A stretch of 64,000 nt of DNA, taken from positions 1 through 64,000 of the forward strand of contig NZ_JAPDRA010000010.1 in the NCBI RefSeq assembly GCF_026013525.1. The letters are read 5' to 3'. Below the pieces are notes generated by a model that was not told where the DNA came from, did not search any database, and saw nothing but the letters and a program-made list of their open reading frames with translations. Every line of letters starts with the position of its first letter. Positions within the stretch are counted from its first letter, which is position 1. The position numbers were made by a program, and so were the translations under genes. Shown here one piece after another: positions 19,051-28,336 of the stretch. Source of the stretch: Sphingomonas canadensis. Its GTDB lineage: Bacteria; Pseudomonadota; Alphaproteobacteria; Sphingomonadales; Sphingomonadaceae.

Positions 19051-20109
19051 TCACGAACCCAGGCTGTTGCCATAGCCGATCACTACCGTGGCGAAGACCA
19101 GCAGCCCCACGCCGCCCCATACGGTGGCCCTCACCCGCGCCGCCGCGTCCTTCCACTCGCGGAAGGCGAAGCCCCAGATCGTGCCGAAGATGATGATCGA
19201 CGCCATGTGGAGCGTCCACGACGAATAGCCGTACTGCCCCATCTGGCTTTCGCCCATGGTGTAGAAGAAGAACTGGAAATACCAGGCCGTGCCCGCGATC
19301 GCGCAGAGGACCAGGTTCATCGCCAACGGCGCCCCCGCCGCGCTCCCCTGCCCCAGCCACTGGCCCGCGCTGCGGTTCCTCGCGATCAGCCAGGCGCACC
19401 AGACCGCGTTGGTGATCAGCCCGCCGAACATCACCAGGCACAGCACCGGCAGCCCGGTCCACAGCGGGCCGGTGCCCGCCGCCGCGCTGATCGCCTTGAT
19501 CGGCTCGCCCGCCGCCAGCCCGAAGGCGAAGCAGCTCGACATGATGCCGCTGAACACCGCGACCCAGATGCCCTTGCGGAAATCGAACTCGGCCACCGCC
19601 GCGGCCTTCTGGTCGCCGGTCAGCGCCGCATCCTTGCGCGCGCCCGCATGCGCCACCACCACGATGCCCAGCAGCGTGATCGCAAGCCCGATCAGCGTGA
19701 TGTTGCCGCTGGCGGTGTCGATCAGCTTCGGCCCGAAATCGCCCTGGAAGACCGGCGGGATCAGCGTGCCGAACACGGTACACAGCCCCAGCACCACCGC
19801 CATGCCCAGCGACAGCCCCAGATAGCGCATGGTGAGCCCATAGGTGAGCCCGCCGAAGCCCCACAGCATGCCGAACACCACCGGCCAGACGATCGTGGCG
19901 GTATCCGCGCGGCCCAGCACGCCCAGCAGGTCGCTGGTCTGGACCGATGCGAACAGCCACGGCGCCAGCAGCCACGAGAAGATGCCGCCGGTCAGCCAAT
20001 AGATCTCCCACGACCATTGCCTCACCGCGCGATAGGGCACGTAGAAGCTGGCCGAGGAGAGCCCGCCGAGCCAGTGGAAGAAGACGCCGAGCAAGGGGTT
20101 GGGGGTCAT
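19051..20109 (-). CDS. rhaT: L-rhamnose/proton symporter RhaT
   Basis: Inner-membrane protein of 352 residues with about ten hydrophobic segments and the RhaT opening (NPLLGVFFHWLGGLSSASFYVP). It shows the conserved WEIYWLTGGIFSWL and FGMLWGFGGLTYGLTMRYLG. The family imports L-rhamnose with H+. It lies 12 bp after the lactonase gene and one base before GH43, within a run of rhamnose-catabolic genes, which supports the substrate assignment. Confidence 0.93.
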   Translation of the reverse strand: MTPNPLLGVFFHWLGGLSSASFYVPYRAVRQWSWEIYWLTGGIFSWLLAPWLFASVQTSDLLGVLGRADTATIVWPVVFGMLWGFGGLTYGLTMRYLGLSLGMAVVLGLCTVFGTLIPPVFQGDFGPKLIDTASGNITLIGLAITLLGIVVVAHAGARKDAALTGDQKAAAVAEFDFRKGIWVAVFSGIMSSCFAFGLAAGEPIKAISAAAGTGPLWTGLPVLCLVMFGGLITNAVWCAWLIARNRSAGQWLGQGSAAGAPLAMNLVLCAIAGTAWYFQFFFYTMGESQMGQYGYSSWTLHMASIIIFGTIWGFAFREWKDAAARVRATVWGGVGLLVFATVVIGYGNSLGS

Positions 20110-20121
20110 CGCAGTCTCTCC

Positions 20122-21039
20122 TCAGACGTCCAGATCGAGTCGGTAGATGCGGTTGGCGTTGCGGGCGAAGAGTGCGCGGCGCTCGCCTTCCGTGAAATCG
20201 GCGACGGCACCCGCCAGCGCCTCCATCGTCGCGTCGAACGGGCCGAACAGCCGGTCGGTGGGGTAGTCGCTCGCGAACATGCAGCGATCGGCGCCGAACA
20301 GCTCGATCGCCGCCAGCGTCCGCGCGCGGAAGCCCGCCAGGTCGATTCCGCGGAAGACGAAGCCCAGGCCGGAGATCTTCACCGCGACATTGGGCAGCGC
20401 CGCCAGCGCCGCCATCCCCGCGCGCCATTCCGCCTCGCCGTCCACGCCCATGCCGGCATGGTTGACGATCACCTGGGTCTCCGGATGCCGCGCGATCAGC
20501 TTCGCCAGCCCCGCGAACTGGCCCGGATAGGCCTGGAGATCGAACGACAGCCCATGCGCCCCCAGCCGCGCGAACCCCGCCTGCCAGGCATCGTCCCCGG
20601 TCACGTCGCGGGGCAGATAGGTGCGGCTGGGATCGGCGTGCCAGTTGACGATGTGGCGGATGCCGCGGACGTTGCGGTGCGCGGCATGGGCGGCCAGCAG
20701 CGCGTCCAAGCCGGGATCGGCCAGATCGGCGAAGGCCACGATCGCGTTCGGCATCCCCCGCCGCCCGGCGATGCCCTGGAGCCACTGCGTCTCGGCCAGC
20801 GCGTCCTCGGGCATCGCACCCGCGTCCACATGGACGATGCCCGCGACGTTCCACCGCGCGGCCTCGCGCAGATAATCGTCGATCAGATAGGTGGCGGCGA
20901 TGCGCTCGACGCTGCCGTTCGGCCCGTCCGCGGCGAACGGCGGCGTCAGCCATGGGTAGCGGATCGGGCCGCCAAGATCCCACAGATGCACATGCGCATC
21001 GACGAACGGCAGGTCGAACAAGTGCGTCCCCTCTCCCAT
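20122..21039 (-). CDS. Amidohydrolase-family lactonase (probable L-rhamnono-1,4-lactonase)
   Basis: Protein of 305 residues of the COG3618 TIM-barrel amidohydrolases, with the metal motif VDAHVHLWD, a mid-barrel VNHAGMG histidine and the C-terminal FASDYPTDRLF aspartate. These enzymes hydrolyse sugar lactones such as rhamnono-, fucono- or galactonolactone. In this operon it is the expected second step of oxidative L-rhamnose breakdown (LRA2 type). ATG 21039 is used, but a TTG at 21024 has the better-spaced GGAGAGGGG and may be the real start. Confidence 0.85.
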   Translation of the reverse strand: MGEGTHLFDLPFVDAHVHLWDLGGPIRYPWLTPPFAADGPNGSVERIAATYLIDDYLREAARWNVAGIVHVDAGAMPEDALAETQWLQGIAGRRGMPNAIVAFADLADPGLDALLAAHAAHRNVRGIRHIVNWHADPSRTYLPRDVTGDDAWQAGFARLGAHGLSFDLQAYPGQFAGLAKLIARHPETQVIVNHAGMGVDGEAEWRAGMAALAALPNVAVKISGLGFVFRGIDLAGFRARTLAAIELFGADRCMFASDYPTDRLFGPFDATMEALAGAVADFTEGERRALFARNANRIYRLDLDV

Positions 21040-21070
21040 CGCGCCCCGGCATTCCGGTGGCGCGCAGATC

Positions 21071-21820
21071 CTAGAATGTGGTCCTGCCCCCGGATGTGTC
21101 GAAGGTGGCGGCCGTAGTGAAGCTGCATTCCTCGCTCGCCATGAAGCAGACCATCGCCGCGGTCTCCCTCACGTCGCCCAGCCGGCCCATGGGGATCTTC
21201 GACCGCATGTAATCGACCTGGCTCTGCGGGAGCTGCTGGAGGATCGGGCTTTCGAAGGTCGCCGGGGTCACCGCGTTGGCGATCACGCCGCTGGTCGCCA
21301 GTTCCTTGCCCAGCGATTTGGTGAAGCCGATCACCGCCGCCTTGGACGCGGAATAGGCGCAGGCGTTGGGGTTGCCCTCCTTGCCCGCCACCGATGCCAC
21401 GTTGACGATCCGGCCATAGCCCTGCGCGATCATCTGGGGGATCACCGCGCGGCAGCAATAGAACAGGCCATGCGTGTTCACCGCGAACACCTGAAGCCAG
21501 GAATCGACCGGGAAATCCTGCACCGGGGCGGTCGCGCCGGTGATCCCCGCCGAGTTCACCAGGATGTCGATCCGGCCGAACCGTGCGACCGTCTCCGCCG
21601 CCGCGCTGGATACGGCAGCGTTGTCGCGCACGTCGAACGCGATCGCGTGCGCGGCGCCCACGTCCTTGCGCGCTTCCTCCAGCCAGTCGGGGTCTATATC
21701 CCACAGCACGGCGGCGCCGCCCTCGGCGGCGATGCGCCGGGCGGTTTCGCGGCCCAGGCCCGATGCGCCCCCGGTGACGACGGCGACACGCCCGTCGAAG
21801 CGTCCCGCGAACACGCTCAT
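21071..21820 (-). CDS. SDR oxidoreductase (probable 2-keto-3-deoxy-L-rhamnonate 4-dehydrogenase)
   Basis: Short-chain dehydrogenase of 249 residues with cofactor motif TGGASGLG, LVNSAGI, and active-site Ser with YSASK. Its start codon overlaps the stop of the FAH-family gene (ATGA), so it is tightly coupled to it. In the alternative L-rhamnose pathway of Sphingomonas (LRA5) an SDR oxidises 2-keto-3-deoxy-L-rhamnonate to the 2,4-diketo acid, which an FAH hydrolase then cleaves. The adjacency of these two genes is the basis for the call. The family alone would allow other substrates, such as the L-fucose analogue. Confidence 0.85.
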   Translation of the reverse strand: MSVFAGRFDGRVAVVTGGASGLGRETARRIAAEGGAAVLWDIDPDWLEEARKDVGAAHAIAFDVRDNAAVSSAAAETVARFGRIDILVNSAGITGATAPVQDFPVDSWLQVFAVNTHGLFYCCRAVIPQMIAQGYGRIVNVASVAGKEGNPNACAYSASKAAVIGFTKSLGKELATSGVIANAVTPATFESPILQQLPQSQVDYMRSKIPMGRLGDVRETAAMVCFMASEECSFTTAATFDTSGGRTTF

Positions 21821-22674
21821 GCCGCGGGCTTCCATGCGACGAATTCCTGCCGCTGGCGGCCCAGCTTCTCGATGCCCAGCTCCACCACGTCGCCGGGCTT
21901 CAGAAACCAGGGCTCGGGCTTCTGCCCCAAGCCGACGCCGGGGGGCGTGCCGGTGGTGATCACGTCGCCGGGTTCCAGCACCATGAACTGCGAGCAATAG
22001 GAGACGATCTGCGCCACCGTGAAGATCATCGTCCGCGTGTTGCCGTCCTGAACGCGCTTGCCGTTCACCTCCAGCCACATCGCCAGGTCCTGCGGATCGC
22101 CCACCTCGTCGGCGGTCACCATCCACGGGCCGATCGGGCCGAAGGTGGGGAAGCCCTTGCCCTTGTCCCAGGTCGCGCCGCGCTCCTGCTGCCAATGGCG
22201 TTCGGAGACGTCGTTGATCACGCAATAGCCCGCGACATGCGCCAGCGCGCCGGCCTCGTCGACATAGGAGGCGCGCGTGCCGATCACGACGCCCAGCTCC
22301 ACCTCCCAGTCGGTCTTCAGCGAGTCCCTGGGGATGGTGACGGGATCGTCCGGCCCCTGGATGCAGCTCACCCATTTCTGGAACACCACCGGCTCGGACG
22401 GGATCGGCAGGTTCGATTCGGCCGCGTGATCGGCATAGTTCAGGCCGATCGCCACGAACTGGCGCGTGCCCGCGACACAGGGGCCGTAACGCACCGCGCC
22501 CTCCACCAGCGGCAGCGACGCGGGATCGATCGCCGCCAGCCGCGCCAGCCCGGCGGGCGACAGCTCCGCGGGGCCGATATCGGCCACCACGCCCGAAAGG
22601 TCGCGGATGCGCCCTTCCGGGTCGATCAGCCCCGGCTTTTCCTGTCCAGTCGCGCCGTATCGCAGCAGCTTCAT
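21817..22674 (-). CDS. Fumarylacetoacetate-hydrolase-family protein (probable 2,4-diketo-3-deoxy-L-rhamnonate hydrolase)
   Basis: FAH-superfamily enzyme of 285 residues with the opening MKLLRYG, the core IGLNYADHA, the metal-ligand segments VELGVVIG and GDVITTGTPPGVG, and the ending GIEKLGRQ. In the alternative rhamnose route (LRA6) this family cleaves the 2,4-diketo acid to pyruvate and L-lactate. It is 7 bp after the rhamnonate dehydratase gene and overlaps the SDR gene, giving dehydratase, hydrolase and dehydrogenase in one transcript. An L-lactate dehydrogenase on the other strand fits the predicted product. Confidence 0.87.
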   Translation of the reverse strand: MKLLRYGATGQEKPGLIDPEGRIRDLSGVVADIGPAELSPAGLARLAAIDPASLPLVEGAVRYGPCVAGTRQFVAIGLNYADHAAESNLPIPSEPVVFQKWVSCIQGPDDPVTIPRDSLKTDWEVELGVVIGTRASYVDEAGALAHVAGYCVINDVSERHWQQERGATWDKGKGFPTFGPIGPWMVTADEVGDPQDLAMWLEVNGKRVQDGNTRTMIFTVAQIVSYCSQFMVLEPGDVITTGTPPGVGLGQKPEPWFLKPGDVVELGIEKLGRQRQEFVAWKPAA

Positions 22675-22681
22675 CGGTTCC

Positions 22682-23869
22682 TCAATGGGTATAGGGTCGG
22701 TGGAGGGGGATTTCGCGGTTGAGCTCGACGCCGAACCCCGGCTTGTCGAGCGCGCTCGCGCGGATGCGGCCGTTCACCGGCACCGGCTCGCCCAGCAACT
22801 GGGGGGCGAACATCGGCACCACCTCGGTCGGCCCCGGATGCATCATCAGGAACTCCGCGAAGGGCGAGTTATGCCGGGTGACGACGAAGTGATAGGAATA
22901 GACCGACGATCCATGCGGCACGACCAGCTTGCCGCGCGCATCGGCCAGCGCGCTTATCTTCAGCAGTTCGGTCACGCCGCCGCACCAGCCCACATCGGGC
23001 TGGATGATGTCGCAGCAGTCCATCTCCAGCAGCATGCGGAAGCCCCAGCGCGTCGCCTCATGCTCGCCGGTGGTCACCAGCATGCCGGCGGGCACGTTGC
23101 GCTTCAGCTCGGCATAGCCCCAGTAATCGTCGGGGCTGATCGCCTCCTCGATCCACTTCAGCCCGTGCGCGTGGCAGGCATGTGCCAGGCGCGTGGCATA
23201 GTTCACGTCCAGCGCCATCCAGCAATCGTACATCAGCCAGAAATCGTCGCCGCAGCGCGCGCGCATGTCCGCCAGCAGCGCGACGTTCTTCTTCAGCCCC
23301 TCCTCGCCCTCGGCCGGGCCGTGGTGGAGCGGCAGCTTGCCGCCGATGAAGCCCAGTTGCTTGGCGATATCGGGCCGCGCGCCCGTGGCGTAGAATTGCA
23401 GCTCATCGCGCACCGCGCCGCCCAGCAGGTGATGGACCGGCTCCTGCCGCAGCCGCCCGATCAGGTCCCACAGCGCCAGATCGACGCCGGAGATCGCGTT
23501 CACCACCAATCCCTTGCGGCCGTAATATTGGGTCGAGAAGTACATCTGGTCCCAGATCTTCTCATATTCCGCCGGATCGCGGCCCTCCAGGAAGCGCGCC
23601 AGATGCTTTTCGACGATGTAGCAGGCCGGCTCGCCCCCGGTCGTCACCGCAAAGCCGATGGTCCCGTCCTCCGCCTCGATCTCGACCACCAGCGTGCCCA
23701 GCACGTTGATGCCGAAGCTCTGCCGCGACTGGCGGTACTCCGGATATTTCGCCATCGGCGTGGCGATATGGTCGTCGATCCAGTGGCCGGCGCCCTGATC
23801 GTGATAATCGGCGCCGCCGCCCCCGCGGACGACGAAAGCACGAACCTCCTTGATCTTCGGCAGCGGCAT
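22682..23869 (-). CDS. rhmD: L-rhamnonate dehydratase (enolase superfamily)
   Basis: Protein of 395 residues that closely follows the E. coli RhmD sequence as I recall it: [99 protein letters not shown] and [14 protein letters not shown]. It dehydrates L-rhamnonate to 2-keto-3-deoxy-L-rhamnonate (LRA3) with Mg2+. It is the first gene of the minus-strand operon that continues through RhaT to GH10, and it is divergent from the IclR gene. Confidence 0.96.
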   Translation of the reverse strand: MPLPKIKEVRAFVVRGGGGADYHDQGAGHWIDDHIATPMAKYPEYRQSRQSFGINVLGTLVVEIEAEDGTIGFAVTTGGEPACYIVEKHLARFLEGRDPAEYEKIWDQMYFSTQYYGRKGLVVNAISGVDLALWDLIGRLRQEPVHHLLGGAVRDELQFYATGARPDIAKQLGFIGGKLPLHHGPAEGEEGLKKNVALLADMRARCGDDFWLMYDCWMALDVNYATRLAHACHAHGLKWIEEAISPDDYWGYAELKRNVPAGMLVTTGEHEATRWGFRMLLEMDCCDIIQPDVGWCGGVTELLKISALADARGKLVVPHGSSVYSYHFVVTRHNSPFAEFLMMHPGPTEVVPMFAPQLLGEPVPVNGRIRASALDKPGFGVELNREIPLHRPYTH

Positions 23870-23939
23870 CGGGTCCCCGAATCGATTCAGTTGCGGACAG
23901 GATTGCCGGAAAGCGGGCCGGCACCGGGCGCGCGACGGC

Positions 23940-23956
23940 GTACCATTATCTGGTAC
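23940..23956. promoter_or_regulatory. Inverted repeat upstream of the rhamnonate dehydratase operon
   Basis: GTACCA-TTATC-TGGTAC is a perfect 6-bp inverted repeat with a 5-bp spacer, 71 bp before the rhmD start in the divergent intergenic region. It is a candidate operator for IclR or a second regulator. Confidence 0.5.
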
Positions 23957-24017
23957 AAAGCCGCCGATCGTCCCGCTAGAGCTTGTCGCTCACCCACTTA
24001 CCCCTCCAACCCCATTG

Positions 24018-24042
24018 TATGGGAACAAATTCCATATTATGG
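24018..24042. promoter_or_regulatory. Candidate IclR operator upstream of the iclR-family gene
   Basis: TATGGGAACAAATTCCATA (24018-24036) has TATGG/CCATA ends and GGGAA/TTCC symmetry, like the W-GG-AA...TT-CC-W pattern of IclR-family sites. It overlaps CCATATTATGG (24032-24042), a perfect palindrome around one base. The site ends 17 bp before the regulator start, so negative autoregulation is plausible. Confidence 0.5.
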
Positions 24043-24058
24043 GACATAGTATTACGAG

Positions 24059-24907
24059 ATGAGAAAGATGGCGTCAAACGCTGATTTGCCGGAAACGCGG
24101 GTGCGAAAGGGAGAGGCGAAGGCTCAGGCCGGCAGCCAGACCCTTTTGCGCGGGCTCGACGTGATCGAGGCGGTGGTCGACGGCCCGATCGGGCTGGCGG
24201 AGCTTGCCGCGCGGCTGGACCTTACGCGATCCACCACGCATCGCCTGGCCACCGCGCTGGTCGAGCGGCGCTACCTCAGCTTCGTGCCGCGGCTGGGCTA
24301 TCAGTTCGGCCCAAAGCTGCTTGAGCTGGGTTTCCAGGCGCAGCAGCAGACCGACATCGTCCAGGTCGCGCGCCCGCATCTGGAAGCGCTGGCGGCCAGC
24401 ACCGAGGATACGGTGCATCTGGGCATGCTCGATCGCGATCGCGCGCTCTATCTCGACAAGATCCCCGGCCGCCGCCGCGTGGAGATCAACAGCCGCGTGG
24501 GCGATCGCCATCCGCTCACCGCCACGGGTCTTGGCAAGGCGCTCCTGCTCGACGCGAGCGAGGGCGAATGGGAGCGGCTGTTCCAGCTCGATCGCGCGAG
24601 CGGCGCCCCGCCTGCCGATTATGGCGTCTGGCTGAAGCGGATGCACGGCTATGTCGATGCCGGGCGCACCTTCGACCTGGAGGAGAATGAGGACCTGATC
24701 CGCTGCGTGGCCGCGCCGATCCGCGGCGCGGGCGGCGCGATCGTGGGGGCGATGAGCGTGTCGAGCGCCGCGCAATATATGGCCGACGCGCGCATGACCG
24801 CGCTCACCGCCGAAGTGCTGGAAACCGCACGCGCGATCAGCAGCGACATGGGCTGGTCCCCCGAGAACACGGGCCGGGCGGCTCCGCGCGGTCGCGGGCG
24901 GCGCTGA
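24059..24907 (+). CDS. IclR-family transcriptional regulator
   Basis: Regulator of 282 residues. The N-terminal winged helix (about 25-90) includes [24 protein letters not shown]. The C-terminal effector domain has [20 protein letters not shown], the family glycine segment [10 protein letters not shown], and [21 protein letters not shown]. It is divergent from the rhmD operon and 23 bp upstream of the rhamnose-dehydrogenase-like gene, so it probably controls both arms with a sugar-acid effector. The start could instead be the ATG at 24068; neither has a strong ribosome site. Confidence 0.92.
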   Translation: MRKMASNADLPETRVRKGEAKAQAGSQTLLRGLDVIEAVVDGPIGLAELAARLDLTRSTTHRLATALVERRYLSFVPRLGYQFGPKLLELGFQAQQQTDIVQVARPHLEALAASTEDTVHLGMLDRDRALYLDKIPGRRRVEINSRVGDRHPLTATGLGKALLLDASEGEWERLFQLDRASGAPPADYGVWLKRMHGYVDAGRTFDLEENEDLIRCVAAPIRGAGGAIVGAMSVSSAAQYMADARMTALTAEVLETARAISSDMGWSPENTGRAAPRGRGRR

Positions 24908-24930
24908 GCGAGAGGAACGAGAGGGAACGG

Positions 24931-25695
24931 ATGGGACTGCTGGAGGGCAAGACCTTGCTGGTGACCGGCGGATCGGCCGGGATCGGCCGCGCCACCGCGA
25001 TCGAGGCGGCGCGGCAGGGCGCGGACGTGGGAATCAACTATATCGGCGACGATGCCGCCGCCGATGCCTGCCTGGCGGAGATCGCCGCACTGGGCCGCCG
25101 CGGCTTCGCGCTGAAGGGCGACGTGGCCGATCCGGAGACCGCACGCGCCTTCGTCAGCGCTGCGGTGGAGCGGCTGGGCCGCGTGGACATATTCGTCTCC
25201 AACGCCGGAATCTGCCCCTTCCACGCCTTCCTCGACATGCCGCTGGATACCTTCGAGCGGACGATGCGGGTCAACCTGCACGGCGCCTATTGGATGGTGC
25301 AGGCGGCGGCGAACCAGATGGTGGCGCAGGGCGGCGGCGGGGCGATCGTGGCAGTCTCCTCGATCTCCGCGCTCGTCGGCGGCGAATATCAGACGCGCTA
25401 TACGCCCACCAAGGCGGGGGTGCATTCGCTGATGCAATCCGCCGCGATCGCGCTGGGCCGGCACGGCATCCGCTGCAATTCGGTGATGCCCGGCACGATC
25501 CTGACCGATATCAACAAGGACGACCTGGCCGATCCGGAGAAGCGCGCCCGCATGGCCGCGCGCATCCCGCTGGGCCGGCTCGGCGATCCGGAGGATCTGG
25601 CCGGGCCGATCCTGTTCCTCGCTTCCGACATGGCCCGTTACGTCACGGGCGCGGCGCTGCTGGTAGACGGCGGCGCCTTCGTGAACCTCCAGTAA
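24931..25695 (+). CDS. SDR oxidoreductase (probable L-rhamnose 1-dehydrogenase)
   Basis: Short-chain dehydrogenase of 254 residues with cofactor motif [24 protein letters not shown], catalytic Ser plus YTPTK, and a C-terminal [11 protein letters not shown]. The full [13 protein letters not shown] region resembles L-rhamnose 1-dehydrogenases (LRA1), which oxidise L-rhamnose to the lactone. AGGAACGAGAGGGA precedes ATG 24931. It follows iclR and leads lldD-, uxaA- and glycosidase-like genes. It supplies the only first step of rhamnose oxidation seen in the window. Confidence 0.85.
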   Translation: MGLLEGKTLLVTGGSAGIGRATAIEAARQGADVGINYIGDDAAADACLAEIAALGRRGFALKGDVADPETARAFVSAAVERLGRVDIFVSNAGICPFHAFLDMPLDTFERTMRVNLHGAYWMVQAAANQMVAQGGGGAIVAVSSISALVGGEYQTRYTPTKAGVHSLMQSAAIALGRHGIRCNSVMPGTILTDINKDDLADPEKRARMAARIPLGRLGDPEDLAGPILFLASDMARYVTGAALLVDGGAFVNLQ

Positions 25696-25706
25696 GGGGC
25701 ATCGGC

Positions 25707-26867
25707 ATGGCCCGCGCCGCCTCCGCGCTCGATTACCGCGATCTCGCCCGGCGCCGCCTGCCGCGCTTCCTGTTCGAATATTTCGACGGCGGCTCTTACG
25801 CCGAGGTCACCCTGCGCCGGAACGTGGAGGACCTGGCCCGCGTGGCGCTGCGCCAGCGCGTGCTGACCGATGTCTCCGCGATCGATCTTGGCACCGAGCT
25901 GCTTGGCCGGAAGCTGGCGATGCCGGTGGCGCTGGGGCCGATCGGGCTTGGCGGCATCGGCGCTCGGCGCGGCGAGGTTCAGGCTGCCCGCGCGGCGGAG
26001 AAGGCGGGCGTGCCCTTCTGCCTCTCCACCGTCGGCGTGTGCCCGCTGCCCGAGGTGGCTGCGGCGGTGCGCGAGCCCTTCTGGTTCCAGCTCTACATGA
26101 TCCGCGACCGCGCGTTCATGAAGGGCCTGCTGGCGCAGGCGCAGGAGGCGCGCTGTTCAGCGCTGCTTTTCACCGTGGACATGCCGCTGCCCGGATCGCG
26201 TTACCGCGACCTGCGATCGGGCCTGGCGGGCGCGCCGGGCCTGCGCGGCGCGGCGCGGCGCTTCTTCCAGGCGTGCATGCGGCCCGGCTGGGCATGGGAC
26301 GTCGGGCTGCTCGGCCGCCCGCACCAGCTCGGCAACGTCGCCCCGGTGCTGGGCAAGGACAGCGGGCTCGACGATTTCCTGGGCTGGATGCGCGAGAATT
26401 TCGATGCGAGCGCGACCTGGGCCGACCTGGATTTCATCCGCGCCCATTGGAACGGGCCGGTGGTGATCAAGGGCATCCTGGACCCCGCCGACGCGCGCGA
26501 GGCGGTGCGTTGCGGCGCCGACGGCATCGTCGTTTCCAACCATGGCGGGCGCCAGCTCGACGGCGTGCCCTCCACCGCCGCCGCGCTGCCCGCGATCGCG
26601 GACGCGGTGGGCGGCGAGCTGACCGTCTTCGCCGATGGCGGCGTGCGATCGGGGCTGGACGTGGTGCGCCTGCTGGCGCTGGGCGCGCAGGGCGTGCTGC
26701 TGGGCCGCGCCTGGGCCTTCGCGCTGGCGGCAAAGGGCGAAGAGGGCGTCGCCCATGTCCTGCGGCTGGTGGAGGCGGAGATGCGCGTGGCGATGGCGCT
26801 CACCGGCTGCACGCGGATAGATCAGATCACCCGCGACATCCTGGTCGATGGAGGGGCGGCGCGATGA
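25707..26867 (+). CDS. lldD: FMN-dependent L-lactate dehydrogenase / alpha-hydroxy-acid oxidase family
   Basis: Flavoprotein of 386 residues with the family landmarks [31 protein letters not shown], catalytic histidine in [10 protein letters not shown], and the FMN phosphate site [20 protein letters not shown]. The family oxidises L-lactate, mandelate or glycolate. Here the predicted rhamnose route yields L-lactate, so L-lactate oxidation to pyruvate with electrons to the quinone pool is the natural reading. ATG 25707 follows TAAGGGG by 8 bases; the stop overlaps the next start (ATGA). Confidence 0.9.
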   Translation: MARAASALDYRDLARRRLPRFLFEYFDGGSYAEVTLRRNVEDLARVALRQRVLTDVSAIDLGTELLGRKLAMPVALGPIGLGGIGARRGEVQAARAAEKAGVPFCLSTVGVCPLPEVAAAVREPFWFQLYMIRDRAFMKGLLAQAQEARCSALLFTVDMPLPGSRYRDLRSGLAGAPGLRGAARRFFQACMRPGWAWDVGLLGRPHQLGNVAPVLGKDSGLDDFLGWMRENFDASATWADLDFIRAHWNGPVVIKGILDPADAREAVRCGADGIVVSNHGGRQLDGVPSTAAALPAIADAVGGELTVFADGGVRSGLDVVRLLALGAQGVLLGRAWAFALAAKGEEGVAHVLRLVEAEMRVAMALTGCTRIDQITRDILVDGGAAR

Positions 26868-28336
26868 GCGAGATCCCGTCCCTGTTCCGCATCGATCCGG
26901 CAGACAGCGTGGCCACCGCGCTGCGCGACCTGGCGGCGGGGGAGCGCGCGCTGGGCGTCACGCTCTCCGCCGCCGTTCCCCGGGGGCACAAGGTTGCGCT
27001 GACACCGGTTGCCGCAGGCGATCCGGTGCGCAAGTTCGGCTTCCCGATCGGCCGCGCGACCCGCGCCATCGCGCCCGGCGAGCATGTCCACACGCATAAT
27101 GTCGCGACCGCGCTGGCGGGCAGCGGCAGCTATTCCTACACCCCGCCCGCCCGCGCAGCGTCCCCGGCCGCGGACGTGCCCGGTTTCCTGGGATACCGCC
27201 GCGCGGACGGGCGCGTCGGCACCCGCAACGAGATCTGGGTGATCCCGACCGTGGGCTGCGTCGGCCGCACCGCGCAGAAGCTGGCCGAACGCGCCAACGC
27301 GCTGCATGCGGGCGCGGTGGACGGCGTCCATGCCTTCCCCCATCCCTTCGGCTGCTCGCAGCTTGGCGACGATCTGTCGGCCACGCGCAAGCTGCTCGCC
27401 GCGCTGGCCAGCCACCCCAATGCGGGCGGCGTGCTGATCCTGGGGCTGGGATGCGAGAACAACCAGCTCAGCGCCCTGCTGCCCGAGGTCGATGCTTCGG
27501 CGAACGTCCGCTCGCTGGGTGCGCAACTGGCGGGCGACGAGATGGAGGAAGGGCTGGCGCTGATCGCCGAACTGGTCGCGACCGCAAGCCAGGCCCGGCG
27601 AACCGAAGTGCCGCTGTCGGAGCTGGTGCTGGGGGTCAAATGCGGCGGATCGGACGGCTTTTCCGGCCTGACCGCCAACCCGCTGGTGGGCCGGATGAGC
27701 GACGCCGTCACCGCCGCCGGGGGCACCGCGATCCTCACCGAAATTCCCGAGATCTTCGGCGCCGAGCAACTGCTGATGGCCCGCGCCGCGGACCAGGGCG
27801 TGTTCGGCGGCATCGTGGAGCTGGTCAACGGCTTCAAACGCTATTTCACCGATCACGGCGAACCGGTGTCGGAGAACCCCTCCCCCGGCAACATCGCGGG
27901 CGGCATCACCACGCTGGAGGAGAAGTCGCTGGGCGCGGTGCAGAAGGCGGGGCACGCCATCGTCACCGGCGTGCTGCGCTATGGCGATCGCGTGAACGCG
28001 CGCGGGCTGGCGCTGCTGGAGGCGCCGGGCAACGACGCGGTATCCTCGACCGCGCTTGCCGCAGCCGGGGCGACCGCGATCCTGTTCACCACCGGGCGCG
28101 GCACGCCGCTGGGCTTTCCGGTGCCGACGATAAAGATCGCGTCGAACAGCGATCTCGCCGCGCGCAAGCCCGGCTGGATCGATTTCGACGCAGGCCGCGT
28201 GCTGGAGGACGGGATGGAGCCGGTGGCCGATGCCCTGCTCGATGCGATCCGCGCGGTCGCCTCCGGCCGGGAAACCGCCTCCGAACGCAATGGCGAGCGC
28301 GAGATCGCGATCTGGAAGCGCGGGGTGACGGTGTGA
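26864..28336 (+). CDS. UxaA-family (altronate/galactarate-type) sugar-acid dehydratase
   Basis: Protein of 490 residues with an N-terminal SAF domain (about 10-90, ending GEHVHTHNV) and the large UxaA catalytic part: [60 protein letters not shown] and [12 protein letters not shown]. These iron-dependent enzymes dehydrate altronate, galactarate or related acids. No uxaB or uxaC is in the window, and rhamnonate already has RhmD, so the substrate is open. D-altronate from galacturonate, or another pectin-derived acid, fits the GH28 context. The start overlaps the lldD stop. Confidence 0.88.
   Translation: MSEIPSLFRIDPADSVATALRDLAAGERALGVTLSAAVPRGHKVALTPVAAGDPVRKFGFPIGRATRAIAPGEHVHTHNVATALAGSGSYSYTPPARAASPAADVPGFLGYRRADGRVGTRNEIWVIPTVGCVGRTAQKLAERANALHAGAVDGVHAFPHPFGCSQLGDDLSATRKLLAALASHPNAGGVLILGLGCENNQLSALLPEVDASANVRSLGAQLAGDEMEEGLALIAELVATASQARRTEVPLSELVLGVKCGGSDGFSGLTANPLVGRMSDAVTAAGGTAILTEIPEIFGAEQLLMARAADQGVFGGIVELVNGFKRYFTDHGEPVSENPSPGNIAGGITTLEEKSLGAVQKAGHAIVTGVLRYGDRVNARGLALLEAPGNDAVSSTALAAAGATAILFTTGRGTPLGFPVPTIKIASNSDLAARKPGWIDFDAGRVLEDGMEPVADALLDAIRAVASGRETASERNGEREIAIWKRGVTV

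Noticed and set aside
22195..24049. Plus-strand frames over the rhmD/FAH genes
   Set aside because: Shadows of well-identified minus-strand enzymes.
24931..25695. Calling this gene a fatty-acid 3-oxoacyl-ACP reductase (FabG)
   Set aside because: The SDR motifs are shared, but the [13 protein letters not shown] segment and the rhamnose-gene context fit a sugar 1-dehydrogenase better.
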